Positions 36,057-44,347 of a DNA stretch of 44,347 nt are shown here, piece by piece (the first letter of the stretch is position 1; the number at the start of each line of letters is the position of its first letter). The stretch is from Bacillota bacterium. GTDB lineage: Bacteria; Bacillota; SHA-98; UBA4971. The position numbers were made by a program, and so were the translations under genes. The notes under the pieces are model-generated. The model was not told the origin of the DNA, did no database searches, and saw only the letters and a list, made by a program, of their open reading frames with translations. Where the stretch lies: assembly GCA_014360195.1 (NCBI GenBank), contig JACIXY010000023.1:1-44347 (forward strand). The letters are read 5' to 3'.

Positions 36057-36320
36057 CGGAGCTATCTTGAGAACGACAAGTATGTCCCAAAGTTCGTGGA
36101 ATTTCTCATAGAGTCCGCCATAGAAATGGCAAGGACCACCGCGCGCAGGGTCAAGAGGCGGCGTAGTGGAAACCAGGTCTTGAGGTGGATGCTGGCAGGG
36201 CTCAAGGAAGCAGAGCGCAGGTTCCGACGCGTGGCAGGCTACCGAGACCTGCCCCTCCTATGGATGCGCCTAAGGAGCGAGGTTCTCAACGCCACCACGA
36301 GCGAGGCAGCAAACGCATGA
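36057..36320 (+). pseudogene. C-terminal remnant of a transposase
   Basis: About 87 codons open from just after a TAG at 36054. They encode a basic region (ARRVKRRRSGNQVLRWMLAG) followed by EAERRFRRVAGYRDLPLL, which resembles the last segment of several bacterial transposases (IS256-like and others). No catalytic domain precedes it and no start signal is present. No flanking inverted repeats were found. The family assignment is from memory of the motif and is tentative. Confidence 0.5.
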
Positions 36321-36600
36321 AAAATCAAGCGGGGGTGCGCTGCGCGAAATTCCACGATGATCGGGACAACCTCGCTCGCCCCGCTCCGACGCCTCACCCG
36401 AGAAGGAAAAGAGGGCCACAGTTGCCCCCACCCAGCACCGGACGCGGCGGTCGCGTAGCTTGGTCTGCACCTGACGCGGGCAGCGGAATGAGTGGGCGTT
36501 GACCTACCCACATCATGAGGAGGAGTTTCTCGTTTCTCGTCGAAGATAGAAATACACCGATGATAGACGTTTAACGTCCAACCTTTCGGGGGGTGCTTGT
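36321..36600. promoter_or_regulatory. Upstream region of the salvage operon with a palindrome
   Basis: No gene supported. GACGTT-T-AACGTC at 36566-36578 is a perfect 13-bp palindrome about the central T, 22 bp before the phosphorylase ATG. It could be an operator, perhaps for the GntR regulator encoded downstream (inference). A GAGGAGGAG string at about 36519 is not followed by a gene. Confidence 0.4.
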
Positions 36601-37380
36601 ATGCCAGTGCTCGACAAAACCACGAAGACGCAGGGTCGCATGCAGTATCACATACGTTGCAAGCCTGGGGACGTCGGCAAGTACGTCCTGCTTCCAGGCG
36701 ACCCCGCTCGCGTTGAACGTATCGCGCAGCACCTCGAGAACCCGGTCAGGGTTGCGTATCACCGTGAGTTCCTGACCTATACGGGCAGTTACAAGGGGAT
36801 AACCGTTTCGGCCACTTCAACCGGGATCGGCTGTCCATCCGCAGCTATCGCTGTCGAAGAGCTTGCCAATATCGGAGCGGAAGCGTTTATCAGGGTGGGG
36901 AGCACGGGTGGTCTGCAGGAATTCCTCCAGATAGGGGACCTCGTGATAAGCGAAGGCGCGATGAAGTGCGAGGGCACGTCCGTGTTCCACGTCCCCGACA
37001 CGTTTCCGGCTGTGCCGGACCTCGGTCTCACCTACTGCCTCATCAAGGCCGCAGACATGCTCAAAGCGGGGCGGGGTTTCAGGTACTACACGGGCATCAC
37101 GGCGTCAAGCTCCTCCTTCTATGGCGAAACCCAGGAGTTCATCAGGAAATTGAACGCGCTCAAGGTGCTCAGCATCGAAATGGAGGCGTCAGCCATATTC
37201 ACCGTGGCGCGCCAGCGAGGACTCAAGGGCGCGATGATCTCTGCCGTCTCAGGAAACATGATTACCGGCGACGTTATCTACGAGGGAGAGAATCCAGGTC
37301 TCGTTAAGGGATGGGAAGATGAGATCGCTGTTGCGCTAGAGGCCATCTACCTGCACGAGCAGGGTGGTTTCCTCCGTTGA
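36601..37380 (+). CDS. Nucleoside phosphorylase, uridine-phosphorylase-like
   Basis: A 259-residue NP-I family phosphorylase that splits a nucleoside with phosphate into base and ribose 1-phosphate. Motifs: VLLPGDPARVERIA (phosphate site), STGIGCPSAAIAVEEL, RVGSTGGLQ and SIEMEASAIFTVA (ribose site). The pattern is closest to uridine phosphorylases, but purine substrates cannot be excluded, and the neighbours act on purines. ATG 36601 follows GGGGGGTG. It is the first gene of a block with an ABC importer and two deaminases. Confidence 0.88.
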   Translation: MPVLDKTTKTQGRMQYHIRCKPGDVGKYVLLPGDPARVERIAQHLENPVRVAYHREFLTYTGSYKGITVSATSTGIGCPSAAIAVEELANIGAEAFIRVGSTGGLQEFLQIGDLVISEGAMKCEGTSVFHVPDTFPAVPDLGLTYCLIKAADMLKAGRGFRYYTGITASSSSFYGETQEFIRKLNALKVLSIEMEASAIFTVARQRGLKGAMISAVSGNMITGDVIYEGENPGLVKGWEDEIAVALEAIYLHEQGGFLR

Positions 37381-37643
37381 GCCGTTGAACCGCTGGGGCC
37401 AAGCCCATTGGCGTTTTCCGAAACACCCGAGAAATTGCAGCCACGGCCGCGATACTGTCACCGTGCTGTGGTGCGACGCAGCTGGGGAGGAGCCGGGGGT
37501 GCTGGGGGCAAGGTCGCGGTCTATCCTTGCCAGGCCTCCCGACCTTGTTCTCCCGACCTCGTTCCGGGAATTGAAGGCGATAGGTTAAGCCAGGCGCTGT
37601 AATGGGTTACTGCAGGGGGCGCTTGGTAATGGGAGGTGCCATC

Positions 37644-38438
37644 GTGGAAGCGCCTGAGGTGTGTGTCCGTCACGTGTCGAAAAGGTTCCCGTCCCGAGAC
37701 GGCGTTGTTGAAGCTCTCAAGGACGTTTCGTTCGACGTCGGGCGTGGCGAGTTCGTGAGCATCGTCGGACCGTCGGGGTGCGGGAAATCCACGCTGCTGC
37801 GCATCATCGCCGACTTGTTGCCGCCCAGCGAAGGATCAGTAACCGTACGGGGACGTTCACCGGCAGAAGCCAGACGCAATGTAGAGTTTGGCATGGTATT
37901 CCAGGACTCAGCTCTGCTGCCGTGGCTTACGGTGCTCGACAATGTCTGTATGCCCATGCGGATTATCAAGTCCGGGCAGCATCCGGGTGATTACAAGGCT
38001 CGTGCACTGGAGCTACTCGAACTCGTTGGTCTTGCCGGCTTCGAAAGAGCCTACCCCGCACAGCTTTCTGGCGGCATGAAGCAGCGGGTATCCATTGTCA
38101 GGGCGCTTCTCTACCAGCCCTCCATCATCCTCATGGATGAGCCGTTCGGTGCGCTTGATGAGTTCACTCGAGATCGCCTCAACGTCGAGCTTCTCAAAGC
38201 GTGGCAGAGAACAGGTACGACGGTGATATTCGTTACCCATAACATTTTTGAAGCTCTGTTTCTTTCCGACCGCGTCATCGTCATGTGCTCGCGGCCGGGG
38301 ACCGTCATCCAGACGTTCGAGGTGCCGTTTGGCAGGCCCCGCAAGTTCGAGGTGAAGCAGGACATAAACTTCATCCGTATGGGTGCCCAGATTCGAGAAA
38401 GCCTTGGGGGTAACGTGGATGACTCGCACCTTCGCTAG
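37644..38438 (+). CDS. ABC transporter ATP-binding protein (NitT/TauT type)
   Basis: A 264-residue ATPase with Walker A GPSGCGKST (about 45), Q loop FQDSALLPWLTV, signature LSGGMKQRVSIVRAL, Walker B IILMDEPFGALDEFTRD and H loop FVTHNIFEALFLSDR. The PWLTV and ALDEFTR variants are typical of the nitrate/taurine/pyrimidine-precursor importer class. The GTG at 37644 has GGGAGGTG 5 bp upstream; ATG 37629 is an alternative. A 263-bp gap to the phosphorylase gene shows no other gene. It overlaps the permease start by 20 bp. Confidence 0.92.
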   Translation: MEAPEVCVRHVSKRFPSRDGVVEALKDVSFDVGRGEFVSIVGPSGCGKSTLLRIIADLLPPSEGSVTVRGRSPAEARRNVEFGMVFQDSALLPWLTVLDNVCMPMRIIKSGQHPGDYKARALELLELVGLAGFERAYPAQLSGGMKQRVSIVRALLYQPSIILMDEPFGALDEFTRDRLNVELLKAWQRTGTTVIFVTHNIFEALFLSDRVIVMCSRPGTVIQTFEVPFGRPRKFEVKQDINFIRMGAQIRESLGGNVDDSHLR

Positions 38439-39204
38439 AACCTTGTCGGGCATGCGCCGGTACGCTGCTCCCGTGCTTGCGTTCCTCTTTACTCTGGCTC
38501 TCTGGGAAACCGCAGTCAGGTTGACCAACCTTCCCGCGTATGTGTTGCCGACCCCAAGCGTGATTGCCGAGCGGTTGTGGGTCGAGCGGGCCGTGTTGCT
38601 CTCACATACGTTCTACACGATGGCGGAAGCGGTCTGCGGGTTTGTGCTTGGGGCCGGGCTTGCGTTCCTGGCGGCCACAGCGTTTGTCCATTCAACCCTC
38701 CTCGAGCGGACGTTCTATCCGTGGGCAATCGTTCTCGAAACGGTGCCCATCATTGCGATAGCTCCGCTGTTGACTTTGTGGTTAGGCTTTGGCATGGGGC
38801 CGAAGGTGGTGATCGCAGCCATAGTGTGCTTCTTCCCAGTTCTTGTGAACAGCGTGCGTGGGCTGCGTGCTCTTGACCCGGGAGCTCTTGAGCTCTTTCG
38901 GCTGCTGTCGGCGAGCCGTTGGGACGTCTTCAGGTACTTGAGGTTTCCATCAGCGCTTCCTTACTTGTTTGCGTCTCTCAAGGTTTCGAGCACCTTGAGC
39001 GTGATCGGCGCAGTGGTAGGGGAGTTCACCGGTGCGGACCGTGGGATTGGCTACATGGTTGTCTCAGCCGGCTACCGCATGGACACGCCACAGTTGTTTG
39101 CTGCGATTGTGTTCTCCTCCGCAGCCGGCATCGCATTCTTCTACCTTGTGGCACTGGTTGAGCGGCTGTGCCTGCGGTGGCCCGGTGCGCTTGCAGAAGG
39201 TTGA
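38419..39204 (+). CDS. ABC transporter permease (NitT/TauT type)
   Basis: A 261-residue membrane protein with six predicted helices. The binding-protein-dependent transport motif is in the region VNSVRGLRALDPGALELFRLLSASRWDVFRYLRFPSALPYL (spread over about 145-185), including the EAA-like loop that docks to the ATPase. The ATG at 38419 overlaps the ATPase gene and has TTGGGGG 8 bp upstream. Confidence 0.9.
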   Translation: MTRTFARTLSGMRRYAAPVLAFLFTLALWETAVRLTNLPAYVLPTPSVIAERLWVERAVLLSHTFYTMAEAVCGFVLGAGLAFLAATAFVHSTLLERTFYPWAIVLETVPIIAIAPLLTLWLGFGMGPKVVIAAIVCFFPVLVNSVRGLRALDPGALELFRLLSASRWDVFRYLRFPSALPYLFASLKVSSTLSVIGAVVGEFTGADRGIGYMVVSAGYRMDTPQLFAAIVFSSAAGIAFFYLVALVERLCLRWPGALAEG

Positions 39205-39290
39205 AGGGAAGGCTGAAGCGTGCTGTCGGGTGTCGGGGAGACCTAGGCAGCGCAGCAAATACCGTAACAACAGAAAGGAGTGTCAGGGTG

Positions 39291-40268
39291 ATGCGTTGGA
39301 GCAGGTTTGCAGCAGTGGTTCTTCTGGTTGCGTGTGTCACGTTGATGCTGACAGGTTCGACAAGCGCAAATCGCAAGTTTACGTTGCGCCTTCCGTGGAT
39401 CATCAACTCACAGTTCGCCGGAGTGTACGTTGCGCTCGATAAGGGATTCTTCGCGGAAGAAGGCATCGACCTGGAAGTAAGGCCGGGCGGGATCGACAAG
39501 AACAGCATAACGCTTGTGGCGGCCGGGGCTGACGATTTCGGTCTCCATGATGCGGGGTCGCTCATCATGGCGCGGCGCCAGGGTATGCCGCTCAAAGCGG
39601 TGGCGGCATTCTTCCAAAAGCACCCCGGTGGTCTTATGATGCTGAAAAGCTCAGGGATTACCCAGCCAAAGGATCTCATTGGAAAGCGCCTTGGATATCA
39701 GGAGGGGGGTCCGTTCACCCTCGTCAAGGCGATGTTTGAGAAGGAAGGCGTTCCGCTGAACAAGGTCAAGCTGGTGTCGGTGAAGTACGACATTTCACCT
39801 CTCCTCACGGGACAGATCGATGCTATGACAGTCTATGTAACAAGTGAGCCGGTGACCGCGGAGGAGAAGGGTTTTGAAGTGACCACGATACTGCCGTACG
39901 ACTATGGCATCAAGACCTTCTCCGAAGTCCTCTTCACTCGCGACAAGATAATCGCAGAGCACCCCGATGTGGTGAGGGGCATGGTCCGCGCGCTGAGGCG
40001 TGGGTGGGAGTATGCTATCAACAACCGCGAGGAAGCCATCGAGATCCTGAGCAAGTACGATAAGACCATTGACAAGAAGCGCGAGATGGGGCAGCTTGTG
40101 CGCGAAATTCCGCTCATGATCACCGAGGACACGAAGAAGCACGGCCTTGGCTTCATGAGTCGAGAAGGTTGGTCCCAGGTGCAGGAGATCTTCTATGCTC
40201 AGGGACAGCTCGACAAGAAGATTGACATCGATACGGTGTTTACCACGGAGTTTCTGGGCCTGAAGTAG
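39291..40268 (+). CDS. ABC transporter substrate-binding protein (NMT1/THI5-like)
   Basis: A 325-residue exported protein with a signal peptide (about 1-27) and no clear lipobox cysteine. The family motif FAGVYVALDKGFFAEEGID is near residue 45, followed by GADDFGLHDAGSLI and LIGKRLGYQEGG. Relatives bind small aromatic or amine ligands such as thiamine-pyrimidine precursors. With phosphorylase and deaminase neighbours, a nucleobase or nucleoside ligand is likely (inference). ATG 39291 follows AAAGGAG; GTG 39288 is equivalent. Confidence 0.88.
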   Translation: MRWSRFAAVVLLVACVTLMLTGSTSANRKFTLRLPWIINSQFAGVYVALDKGFFAEEGIDLEVRPGGIDKNSITLVAAGADDFGLHDAGSLIMARRQGMPLKAVAAFFQKHPGGLMMLKSSGITQPKDLIGKRLGYQEGGPFTLVKAMFEKEGVPLNKVKLVSVKYDISPLLTGQIDAMTVYVTSEPVTAEEKGFEVTTILPYDYGIKTFSEVLFTRDKIIAEHPDVVRGMVRALRRGWEYAINNREEAIEILSKYDKTIDKKREMGQLVREIPLMITEDTKKHGLGFMSREGWSQVQEIFYAQGQLDKKIDIDTVFTTEFLGLK

Positions 40269-40864
40269 CCGGTTTGGGGCTTTGTGTCCCGATCATGGCC
40301 GGCTGCTTCCTCTGGCAACTCTGGCAGCTCTAGTAACTCTGGTAACTCTGGCAGGTCTGGCGGGCGCAGTCCGTGAGTGCGCTGGGCAGGTAGTGAGATG
40401 TATGAAAGGTCCTGCGGATGGGCGACAGCGGAGTGGCGTCTGCGCACGCGGATCATCCGCTACGGGTCGCACAGGCTTGGGAGACCGTTGCTCCGTGGTC
40501 TGGCATGGCTGATTCCGGCTATGGACAACACTTGGCAGCTTCAATGCCACGCAAATACGGCGCAATACATGGCGTACCATGCATCAGGTCGTGCGGCTGC
40601 GGAGTCAACGGTCTCCCGCTTCAGCCTTATGTTTGGCCCGACAGGCTGCTCAGGGGACACGGCGTGTACTGCATCAGGCTGCGATCATGGAATCCATCAC
40701 GCTGCGACCACGAGATACTTCGGCGTGAGTGGTCTCGCCCGGCTGCAGACGGCGGCGGTAAGGTTGCGGCTTGGTGGCGAGGGTGCGGCTTTCTTCTAGC
40801 CCTTTCTGTTCAGCCTGACTGAAGCATACGGTTATGCAGGAAAACACGGCAGCGAGGCGATAAG
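40269..40864. other. 596-bp gap with a 9-bp tandem repeat
   Basis: Six 9-bp units of CTCTGGCAA type lie at 40310-40363 (units at 40310, 40319, 40328, 40337, 40346 and 40355). Two overlapping open frames (40377-40799 and 40418-40822) have no recognisable domain, odd composition and no good start, so I do not call a gene. The gap may be a decayed gene between the importer and the deaminase. Confidence 0.55.
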
Positions 40865-41989
40865 ATGACCGGCATGTCAGCGTCAATGTCAGTGTCACTT
40901 GAAAAGTGGGCTCACATGCTCCCCAAGGTCGATCTTCACGTGCACCTTGAAGGGTGCGTCCGGCCGCAGACCTTCCTGGAGCTCAGATGGGGCGGTTCGC
41001 GCGGGCAGCAGCGTGAGCGTGCAGGTCCTCAGAGCCTGGAGTCTGTTTCGTCGAAGATGCAGGTGGACGGAACTGAAAGATCGCTCGCTGATTACCTTAG
41101 GAAGATCGAGTTCGTTTATCAGGTCACGCAAACTCCTGAGGCCCTCAGACGTATCGCGTTCGAGGCGGTGGCTGGTGCGGCAGGTGAAAACGTGGCATAT
41201 ATAGAATTACGTGGTGGGCCTCTCCTACACACGAGGCGAGGCCTTACCGCTGCTGATGTTATCGCTGCAATCCTGGATGGCATGCACGAGGCATTCGAGG
41301 TTTTCAAAGTGTCCGGGGGGTTCATCGTGGCAGCTCTGCGAGACCATCCTCCTGAGGACAACGTGCAGCTAGCAAGGGTTGCGGTGAAGTTCAAAGACAG
41401 GGGTGTGGTCGGATTCGATCTCGCGGGGAACGAAGATGGTTATCCTTGCTCCGACCATGCCAGGGCGTTCGCTATTGCCAGGGAAGGCGGATTGGGGATC
41501 ACGGTGCATGCTGGAGAAGCTGCGGGTGCAGATAGCATCCGGGATGCGGTGCTTGTTCTTGGTGCTCAACGAATCGGCCACGGAATTCGCCTTGCGGAGG
41601 ACAGGCAGGTGCTTGAACTCGTAAGAGAGAACGCCATCCCGCTGGAGATGTGTCCAACGAGCAACGTGCACACCCAGGCGGTGCGGTCCCTCGCGGAACA
41701 TCCCTTGAAGTCGTACCTGGAGGCCGGTGTGCGGGTGACGATTAATGATGATGACCCCCAGACCTCCCGCACGAACATGACGCGCGAAGTGGCTCTCGCA
41801 ATGGAGGAGCTCAGGCTTTCGCCAAACGACGTCGTAGAGTGCATGAGGACGGCCGCAGACCACGCGTTTGCATCTGAAGCTGAGAAGGCGAGACTCCACA
41901 CTCTCCTCGCGGGGGTTCCTTCCCCTGGCAACATGTCAGGTGACAACATGTCAGGGTCGGGAGGGTTCAGCGACGGCACACGTACCTGA
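40865..41989 (+). CDS. Adenosine deaminase family protein
   Basis: A 374-residue metal-dependent hydrolase converting adenosine to inosine, or a related aminopurine. Metal ligands are visible in LHVHLEG (H25, H27), the catalytic HAGEA (about 218), RIGHGIRL (about 238) and INDDDP (about 297). The INDDDP wording differs slightly from the usual SDDP, and a 15-residue Arg/Gln-rich insertion (about 42-58) follows the first metal site. The start could be ATG 40865 or 40874. It overlaps the regulator frame that follows. Confidence 0.88.
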   Translation: MTGMSASMSVSLEKWAHMLPKVDLHVHLEGCVRPQTFLELRWGGSRGQQRERAGPQSLESVSSKMQVDGTERSLADYLRKIEFVYQVTQTPEALRRIAFEAVAGAAGENVAYIELRGGPLLHTRRGLTAADVIAAILDGMHEAFEVFKVSGGFIVAALRDHPPEDNVQLARVAVKFKDRGVVGFDLAGNEDGYPCSDHARAFAIAREGGLGITVHAGEAAGADSIRDAVLVLGAQRIGHGIRLAEDRQVLELVRENAIPLEMCPTSNVHTQAVRSLAEHPLKSYLEAGVRVTINDDDPQTSRTNMTREVALAMEELRLSPNDVVECMRTAADHAFASEAEKARLHTLLAGVPSPGNMSGDNMSGSGGFSDGTRT

Positions 41990-42740
41990 CGCGAAAGCGG
42001 CAGCAAGCATTCGTCGAGCGAGAACGTCTCTAACTGAGAGCGTGAGAGAGTGGCTCCTAGAGGCGATTGCGAACGGCAGCATCGACAGGAGCGGTAAGCT
42101 TCCGCCGGAAACAGAGCTGGCCGAAATGGCGGGCGTAAGTCGCGGGACGATCGGCCGGGTTCTGTCCATGTTGGAACAGGAAGGGCTTGTGACTAGGCGG
42201 CACGGGCTCGGTACGTTCGCACATCCAAAAACTGCCCTGATATCCAGCAGAATAGACTACTCGGAGGAGTTCACGCGACTCATCGCCAATAACGGTTACA
42301 CACCCGGGATCGAGTACATCGGGACTCGAGAGACGGAGCCTGAACCGAAGGTCGCACGCTACCTGTGCTTGAAGCCTGGCGAAACGGTGCTTGAGATAAA
42401 GAAGGCTTTCCTCGCTGATGGTATGCCGATTATCTGGTGTAATAACATCGTCCCGAAGAAAGCGGTTCTGGAGCCGTACGAAGAGGACGAGCTAAAGCGC
42501 CAGGTCTACGAGTTCCTTGAGGCGCGCTGTCACATAGAAGTTGCGTATGAGGTCGTGGAGATCGTGCCTGTCCTCGCAGGAAAGGAGGTCGGGGCCGACC
42601 TGCAGTGCGATCCGAACACGCCCTGTCTGTTGATAGAGGCGCTGAGCTTTGATGCGCACAACGATCCCGTCATGTTCTCATATCAGTACTATAGAGAAGA
42701 CAAGATCCGGTTCAAAGCGGTGAGGAAGTTCCGGCGCTAG
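41940..42740 (+). CDS. GntR-family regulator with UTRA effector domain
   Basis: An approximately 266-residue HutC-subfamily regulator. The winged helix (about 34-100) has LPPETELAEMAGVSRGTIGRVLSML and TRRHGLGTF, and the UTRA ligand-binding domain (about 110-260) ends PVMFSYQYYREDKIRF. It probably senses a nucleoside, base or related metabolite and controls this salvage block. The start is uncertain: GTG 41940 is used, but it has no Shine-Dalgarno sequence. A strong GGGAGGG at 41957 is not followed by a standard start codon, so a non-standard start is possible. Confidence 0.85.
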   Translation: MTTCQGREGSATAHVPDAKAAASIRRARTSLTESVREWLLEAIANGSIDRSGKLPPETELAEMAGVSRGTIGRVLSMLEQEGLVTRRHGLGTFAHPKTALISSRIDYSEEFTRLIANNGYTPGIEYIGTRETEPEPKVARYLCLKPGETVLEIKKAFLADGMPIIWCNNIVPKKAVLEPYEEDELKRQVYEFLEARCHIEVAYEVVEIVPVLAGKEVGADLQCDPNTPCLLIEALSFDAHNDPVMFSYQYYREDKIRFKAVRKFRR

Positions 42741-42822
42741 GTTGGCCTGGCCCCTCAAATTCCCTTTCATGGTGGCCGATCCGGGTTTCGTCGGTTTCTT
42801 CAGAAAGGCAGAGCAAACGCTT

Positions 42823-44217
42823 ATGGATGACGCGCGAATACTGGTCAGGAATGCTGAAGCCATCGTCACCATGGATCCAGACCGAAGGATTATCAAGGAA
42901 GGGTTCGTGCTCACGTGTGGACCCACGATCTGCGCGATCGGTGAAGAGCGTGAGCTTTCCAGGAGGCCAGAACTGCTGAAGGACGTTACCCGGACGATAG
43001 ATGCGTCTGGTTGTGTGGTCCTTCCGGGCCTCATCAATACCCACCACCATCTTTATCAGACGCTCTTCAGATGCGTGCCCGCAGTCCAGAACTCCGGGCT
43101 CTTTGAGTGGTTGACCACGCTCTACCCCATGTGGTCTCATCTTACCCCGGAGATGGTATACACCAGTGCTAAGGCCGGCATCGCTGAGCTCATCCTTTCC
43201 GGATGCACGACGACGTCAGACCTTTTCTACGTGTTTCCGTCGTCAGCCCCAGCCGGCCTCCTTGACGAGACGATCAGGGCCGCCGCGGAGATGGGCATAC
43301 GCTTTTACCCTAGTCGGGGCGCGATGACACGGGGCAAGTCAAAGGGCGGGCTGCCCCCGGATGAAGTCGTTCAGGATGAGGACACCGTACTGCGAGACTA
43401 CGAGCGCGTGGTTGCGGCCTACCACGACACGTCTCCCTTTTCCATGTGTCGGGTTGCGCTGGCCCCCTGTTCCCCCTTTTCCGTGACGACAAGTCTCCTG
43501 AAAGAGACGAGAGAGTTTGCGCGGAGCCGGGGGCTCTTGTGTCACACACACCTTGCGGAGACCGAAGACGAGAACCGGTACTGTGCGGAGCAGTATGGGC
43601 TACGTCCCGTGGACTACCTGGATGAAGTTGGCTGGCTCGACGGGCGGACGTGGGTCGCCCATGCGGTCTATCTAAACGAGCGAGAAATCAGGCGGCTATC
43701 CTCGTCTGGAACGGCAGTCTCGCACTGCCCCACCTCCAACATGAGGCTGGGGTCCGGCGTGGCTCCCGTCGCAGATATGCTGGCGGCAGGGGTGACCGTG
43801 AGCCTCGGCGTAGACGGGAGCGCAAGTAACGATTCGTCGCACCTTCTCAACGAAGGGCGTATGGCCATGCTCTTGCAGCGTGCGGCAAGGCGCGATGCGA
43901 GCGCTCTCGGAGCGTCGGACATCCTGGAACTGCTGACCATTGGTGGTGCGCGCACTCTCCACTGGGATGATGCCCTGGGTTCGCTTGAGCCGGGCAAAGC
44001 TGCGGACCTCATCGCGATCGATCTGAGCGAGATCCAGTACGCGGGCGCAGGGTGGGATCCTGTTGCCGCGGTTGTTTTTTCACACCCGGGGCGGGTCAAG
44101 CTATCGCTCATAAACGGTAAGGTCGTGGTGGAAAACGGAGCACTGGTGGATATTGATATTCGAGCCCTTGCACGCCAACAAAACTCGCTGGCGGCATCGT
44201 TGGCAGCATGCTGTTAG
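42823..44217 (+). CDS. Amidohydrolase, 8-oxoguanine-deaminase-like
   Basis: A 464-residue member of the TRZ/ATZ hydrolase group. Metal ligands are in GLINTHHHLYQT (H74 and H76), LCHTHLAETEDE and GVDGSASND. The segment LFEWLTTLYPMW and the overall pattern match characterised 8-oxoguanine deaminases (Pseudomonas type), which turn 8-oxoguanine into uric acid. Isocytosine, guanine or s-triazine-like substrates cannot be excluded. ATG 42823 is used; a TTG at 42742 would add 27 atypical residues. It starts 82 bp after the GntR gene and is the last complete gene. Confidence 0.85.
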   Translation: MDDARILVRNAEAIVTMDPDRRIIKEGFVLTCGPTICAIGEERELSRRPELLKDVTRTIDASGCVVLPGLINTHHHLYQTLFRCVPAVQNSGLFEWLTTLYPMWSHLTPEMVYTSAKAGIAELILSGCTTTSDLFYVFPSSAPAGLLDETIRAAAEMGIRFYPSRGAMTRGKSKGGLPPDEVVQDEDTVLRDYERVVAAYHDTSPFSMCRVALAPCSPFSVTTSLLKETREFARSRGLLCHTHLAETEDENRYCAEQYGLRPVDYLDEVGWLDGRTWVAHAVYLNEREIRRLSSSGTAVSHCPTSNMRLGSGVAPVADMLAAGVTVSLGVDGSASNDSSHLLNEGRMAMLLQRAARRDASALGASDILELLTIGGARTLHWDDALGSLEPGKAADLIAIDLSEIQYAGAGWDPVAAVVFSHPGRVKLSLINGKVVVENGALVDIDIRALARQQNSLAASLAACC

Positions 44218-44229
44218 GTCCGAACAGGT

Positions 44230-44347
44230 TCGAAGAGGTCATTAGTTTTCTCCGTTTTCCGAGGTCTTGGGTTGCCGGTGATTGCACGAGGGGTGTCAAA
44301 ATCCGGCTGCCTAGCCAGACGGGCCGGATTTTGGCGAAGCGCGCCCC
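44230..44347 (-). repeat. Foldable intergenic repeat, copy 8 (long form, orientation B, cut by window end)
   Basis: Begins with a diverged right arm in reverse (ATTAGTTTTCTCC to GGGTTGCCGGTG), then enters the core as ATTGCACGAGGGGTGTC. This arm-core relation equals that of the copy at 34301-34515 and is opposite to those at 4231 and 8745. The sequence stops inside the core hairpin at 44347. Confidence 0.8.

Noticed and set aside
40377-40822. Two overlapping frames of about 140 residues
   Set aside because: No recognisable domain, atypical composition and no convincing ribosome-binding site.
35603-44347. Direct repeat of the tRNA 3' end as an attachment site
   Set aside because: No second copy of the tRNA-Thr 3' end was found within the window.

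Overview
The window looks like the chromosome of a high-GC, spore-forming member of the Bacillota (Firmicutes). The support is gene order and content: ctsR-mcsA-mcsB-clpC, radA-disA, carD, a PIN/TRAM membrane protein, ispDF, cysS-mrnC-thyX-rlmB and sigH (the sporulation sigma factor Spo0H) lie in the order typical of that phylum. The closest genus cannot be named from sequence reading alone. All recognised genes but one (22201-22596) are on the + strand.

Region by region. 83-4233: operon of a radical SAM protein, a flippase-like membrane protein, an MFS transporter and the cyclic-di-AMP receptor DarA. 4758-9771: apparent cAMP module of a CHASE2/class III adenylate cyclase, a secreted FecR-domain protein, a Crp-type regulator and a secreted Asp/Asn/Gly-rich protein, with a perfect-arm CRP-type operator (6636-6657) after the cyclase gene. 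10134-10700: ogt. 10921-15708: CtsR-controlled protein-quality operon with its own operator. 16008-18347: ECF sigma factor, zinc-finger anti-sigma factor and a Yip1-like protein fused to a degenerate signal-peptidase domain. 18402-22002: DUF1893 protein, a broken lipoate ligase, radA and disA. 22201-26150: a reverse-strand conserved protein, carD, PIN/TRAM protein, ispDF. 26313-29377: a CBS-HutP fusion, a MurA with Asp in place of the catalytic Cys, an RlpA-like wall protein. 29477-35273: cysS, mrnC, thyX, rlmB, VanW-family protein, sigH. 35603-35677: tRNA-Thr(TGT), then about 0.9 kb of decayed DNA with a transposase remnant. 36601-44217: nucleoside/nucleobase salvage block (nucleoside phosphorylase, three-gene ABC importer, adenosine deaminase, GntR regulator, 8-oxoguanine-deaminase-like amidohydrolase).

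A family of foldable intergenic repeats runs through the whole window: eight copies or fragments, 125 bp (short form) or about 200 bp (long form), with inverted ends. In the long form the central segment occurs in both orientations relative to the outer arms. Two copies begin exactly at the stop codon of the gene before them.

Functional links: the cyclase, operator and Crp protein form a plausible closed cAMP circuit controlling envelope proteins. DisA makes cyclic-di-AMP and DarA binds it. CtsR, McsAB and ClpC form the classical heat-shock protein-arginine phosphorylation and degradation system. The strongest candidates for undescribed biology are the cAMP/FecR/Asp-Asn-rich module, the CBS-HutP fusion, the Yip1-S26 protein and the core-inverting repeat family.
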